From positions 1,984,001 through 2,048,000 of the forward strand of contig CAWCDI010000001.1 in assembly GCA_963794415.1 (NCBI GenBank): a DNA stretch of 64,000 nucleotides. Direction: 5' to 3'. The notes under the pieces were generated by a model. It was not told the origin of the DNA. It was given only the letters and a program-made list of their open reading frames with translations, and did no database searches. The stretch is from CAVPTL01 sp963794415. Lineage in GTDB: Bacteria > Actinomycetota > Thermoleophilia > Gaiellales > JAICJC01. Numbering within the stretch: position 1 is the first letter of the stretch; each line of letters starts with the position of its first letter. The translations under genes and the position numbers were made by a program. This document shows, piece by piece, positions 63,224 to 64,000 of this stretch.

Positions 63224-63789
63224 CTAGTCGGCGGCCTCTTCCAAGAGGGGTGCAAGCGCCGGGTGCTGAAGCGCCGCCTCGGCGCCGGGCTCGTCCAACA
63301 CCTGCTGGAACGCTCCGCTAACGCGCTGAGACTTGCGAATCTCCTTGACCGTGCCACCGTAGTTCCGGGCATAGGCGGCAGCGGTCACCTGAGCGCTGAG
63401 CACGAAGTCCTTCACCGCCTGGACATCAGGGAGTCCTCCATAACCCTCAACATGCTGGAAGACCTCGACGAACAGCTTGAGCGTCGGGCCGGACGTGAAG
63501 AAGTCGTCCATATACGAGTCCCAGGCGCCATCAAAGCTCGTCGCGAACAACAATCGCGTGTCGTCGTCGAACAATACGAACCGAGCCTCATGGATCGTCG
63601 CCACCGCCATGTTGATGCTCACCCGGTCGATATCCGGGCTCGTTCTGAAGCGACGTCAACGCGTCTCGGATCTGTCCTCCGTGCCCCGGCTTGACCACAA
63701 AAAACAAGCTGAACTCGCTGGTCGGGCCAGAAGCTCAGCCCTGGTCGCGAATGCCCCGGTTCTGTTTCGACTTCTCCTGAATTCGCCAT
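63224..63789 (-). pseudogene. conserved protein beside DUF4331, frameshifted
   Basis: Starts ATG 63789 after GGGGAGG; reads ANSGEVETEPGHSRPGLSFW, then (after removing one C near 63715) SEFSLFFVVKPGHGGQIRDA, then (one C near 63635) DIDRVSINMAVATIHEARFV, RLLFATSFDGAWDSYMDDFF and VKEIRKSQRVSGAFQQVLDE. About 187 aa. The HEARF...DDTRLLFATSFDG pattern occurs in actinobacterial proteins of unknown function linked to peroxidase clusters. First gene of the minus-strand oxidative cluster; its promoter should lie in 63790-64000. Confidence 0.6.
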
Positions 63790-64000
63790 CCCTACCTCCC
63801 CGATCGGTTCGACACCAAGAGTGGCACCCCCCATCGCCGGCTAGGACGAACGGCGTGGATATCACCTGGGTGAATACGGCTGCATCGGGCGAGCTATGGA
63901 GAAGATGTGAACAATCGGACGTCGTTCGCAGGCGTTTCATCCGCCCAGACCCTGGCGTTCGCGGTCCACGCAGGCTGCTCGAACCACCGCTTGGCCGGCT

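Overview
The window is high-GC DNA with actinobacterial habits: an ECF sigma factor with its membrane partner, many GTG starts, several genes whose start lies 6-7 bases after a -10 hexamer (leaderless mRNAs), secreted RTX and Rhs/DNRLRE-type surface proteins, MalT-like LuxR and XRE-TPR regulators, and DUF3892, DUF1269, DUF4331 and DUF7144 proteins. A soil or freshwater actinobacterium, perhaps Thermoleophilia (Solirubrobacter/Conexibacter-like), is my best guess from gene content; no rRNA or complete tRNA is present to settle it.

Layout. 0.2-5.2 kb: small hypotheticals, then an ECF sigma / anti-sigma-like pair flanked by two paralogous lipoproteins. 5.3-8.7 kb: an XRE-TPR regulator divergent from a 33-residue exported-peptide gene with an operator-like palindrome on its promoter (a candidate peptide-signalling pair), then a DyP peroxidase. 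8.9-12.8 kb: a membrane protein and a NACHT-LRR (bacterial NLR-like) ATPase. 13.7-22.1 kb: a MarR regulator and a surface protein of about 2,300 residues. 22.4-32.7 kb: small genes, an in-frame SF2 helicase-Rhs fusion with a possible immunity gene, a small partner operon cut by an IS3 element.

24.1-52.2 kb is an accessory region punctuated by seven copies of a roughly 220-bp repeat containing the 3' two-thirds of a tRNA-Ser-like structure. Between copies lie self-contained cargo units: Kef-type antiporter plus a leader-peptide-controlled small repeat protein; a DHA2 MFS exporter; an RTX protein; an arylsulfatase; a CocE hydrolase/TetR/carboxylesterase group and several small ORFs. The repeat has no obvious counterpart that I know and is, with the XRE/peptide pair, the leader-peptide attenuator and the helicase-Rhs chimera, the main candidate for something undescribed.

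52.9-58.2 kb: a MalT-like regulator followed by a plus-strand run (small protein, DUF1269, DUF7144, SulP transporter) closed by a perfect 15-bp hairpin. 58.2-63.8 kb: a minus-strand oxidative cluster (hypothetical, DUF4331, second DyP peroxidase, enoyl-CoA hydratase, molybdopterin sulfite-oxidase-like protein, DUF7144).

Caution: about a dozen genes are broken by single-base frameshifts, nearly all net +1 and mostly in short homopolymers, with only one nonsense codon. That pattern looks more like sequencing or assembly insertions than gene decay, so genes marked as frameshifted here may be intact in the organism.
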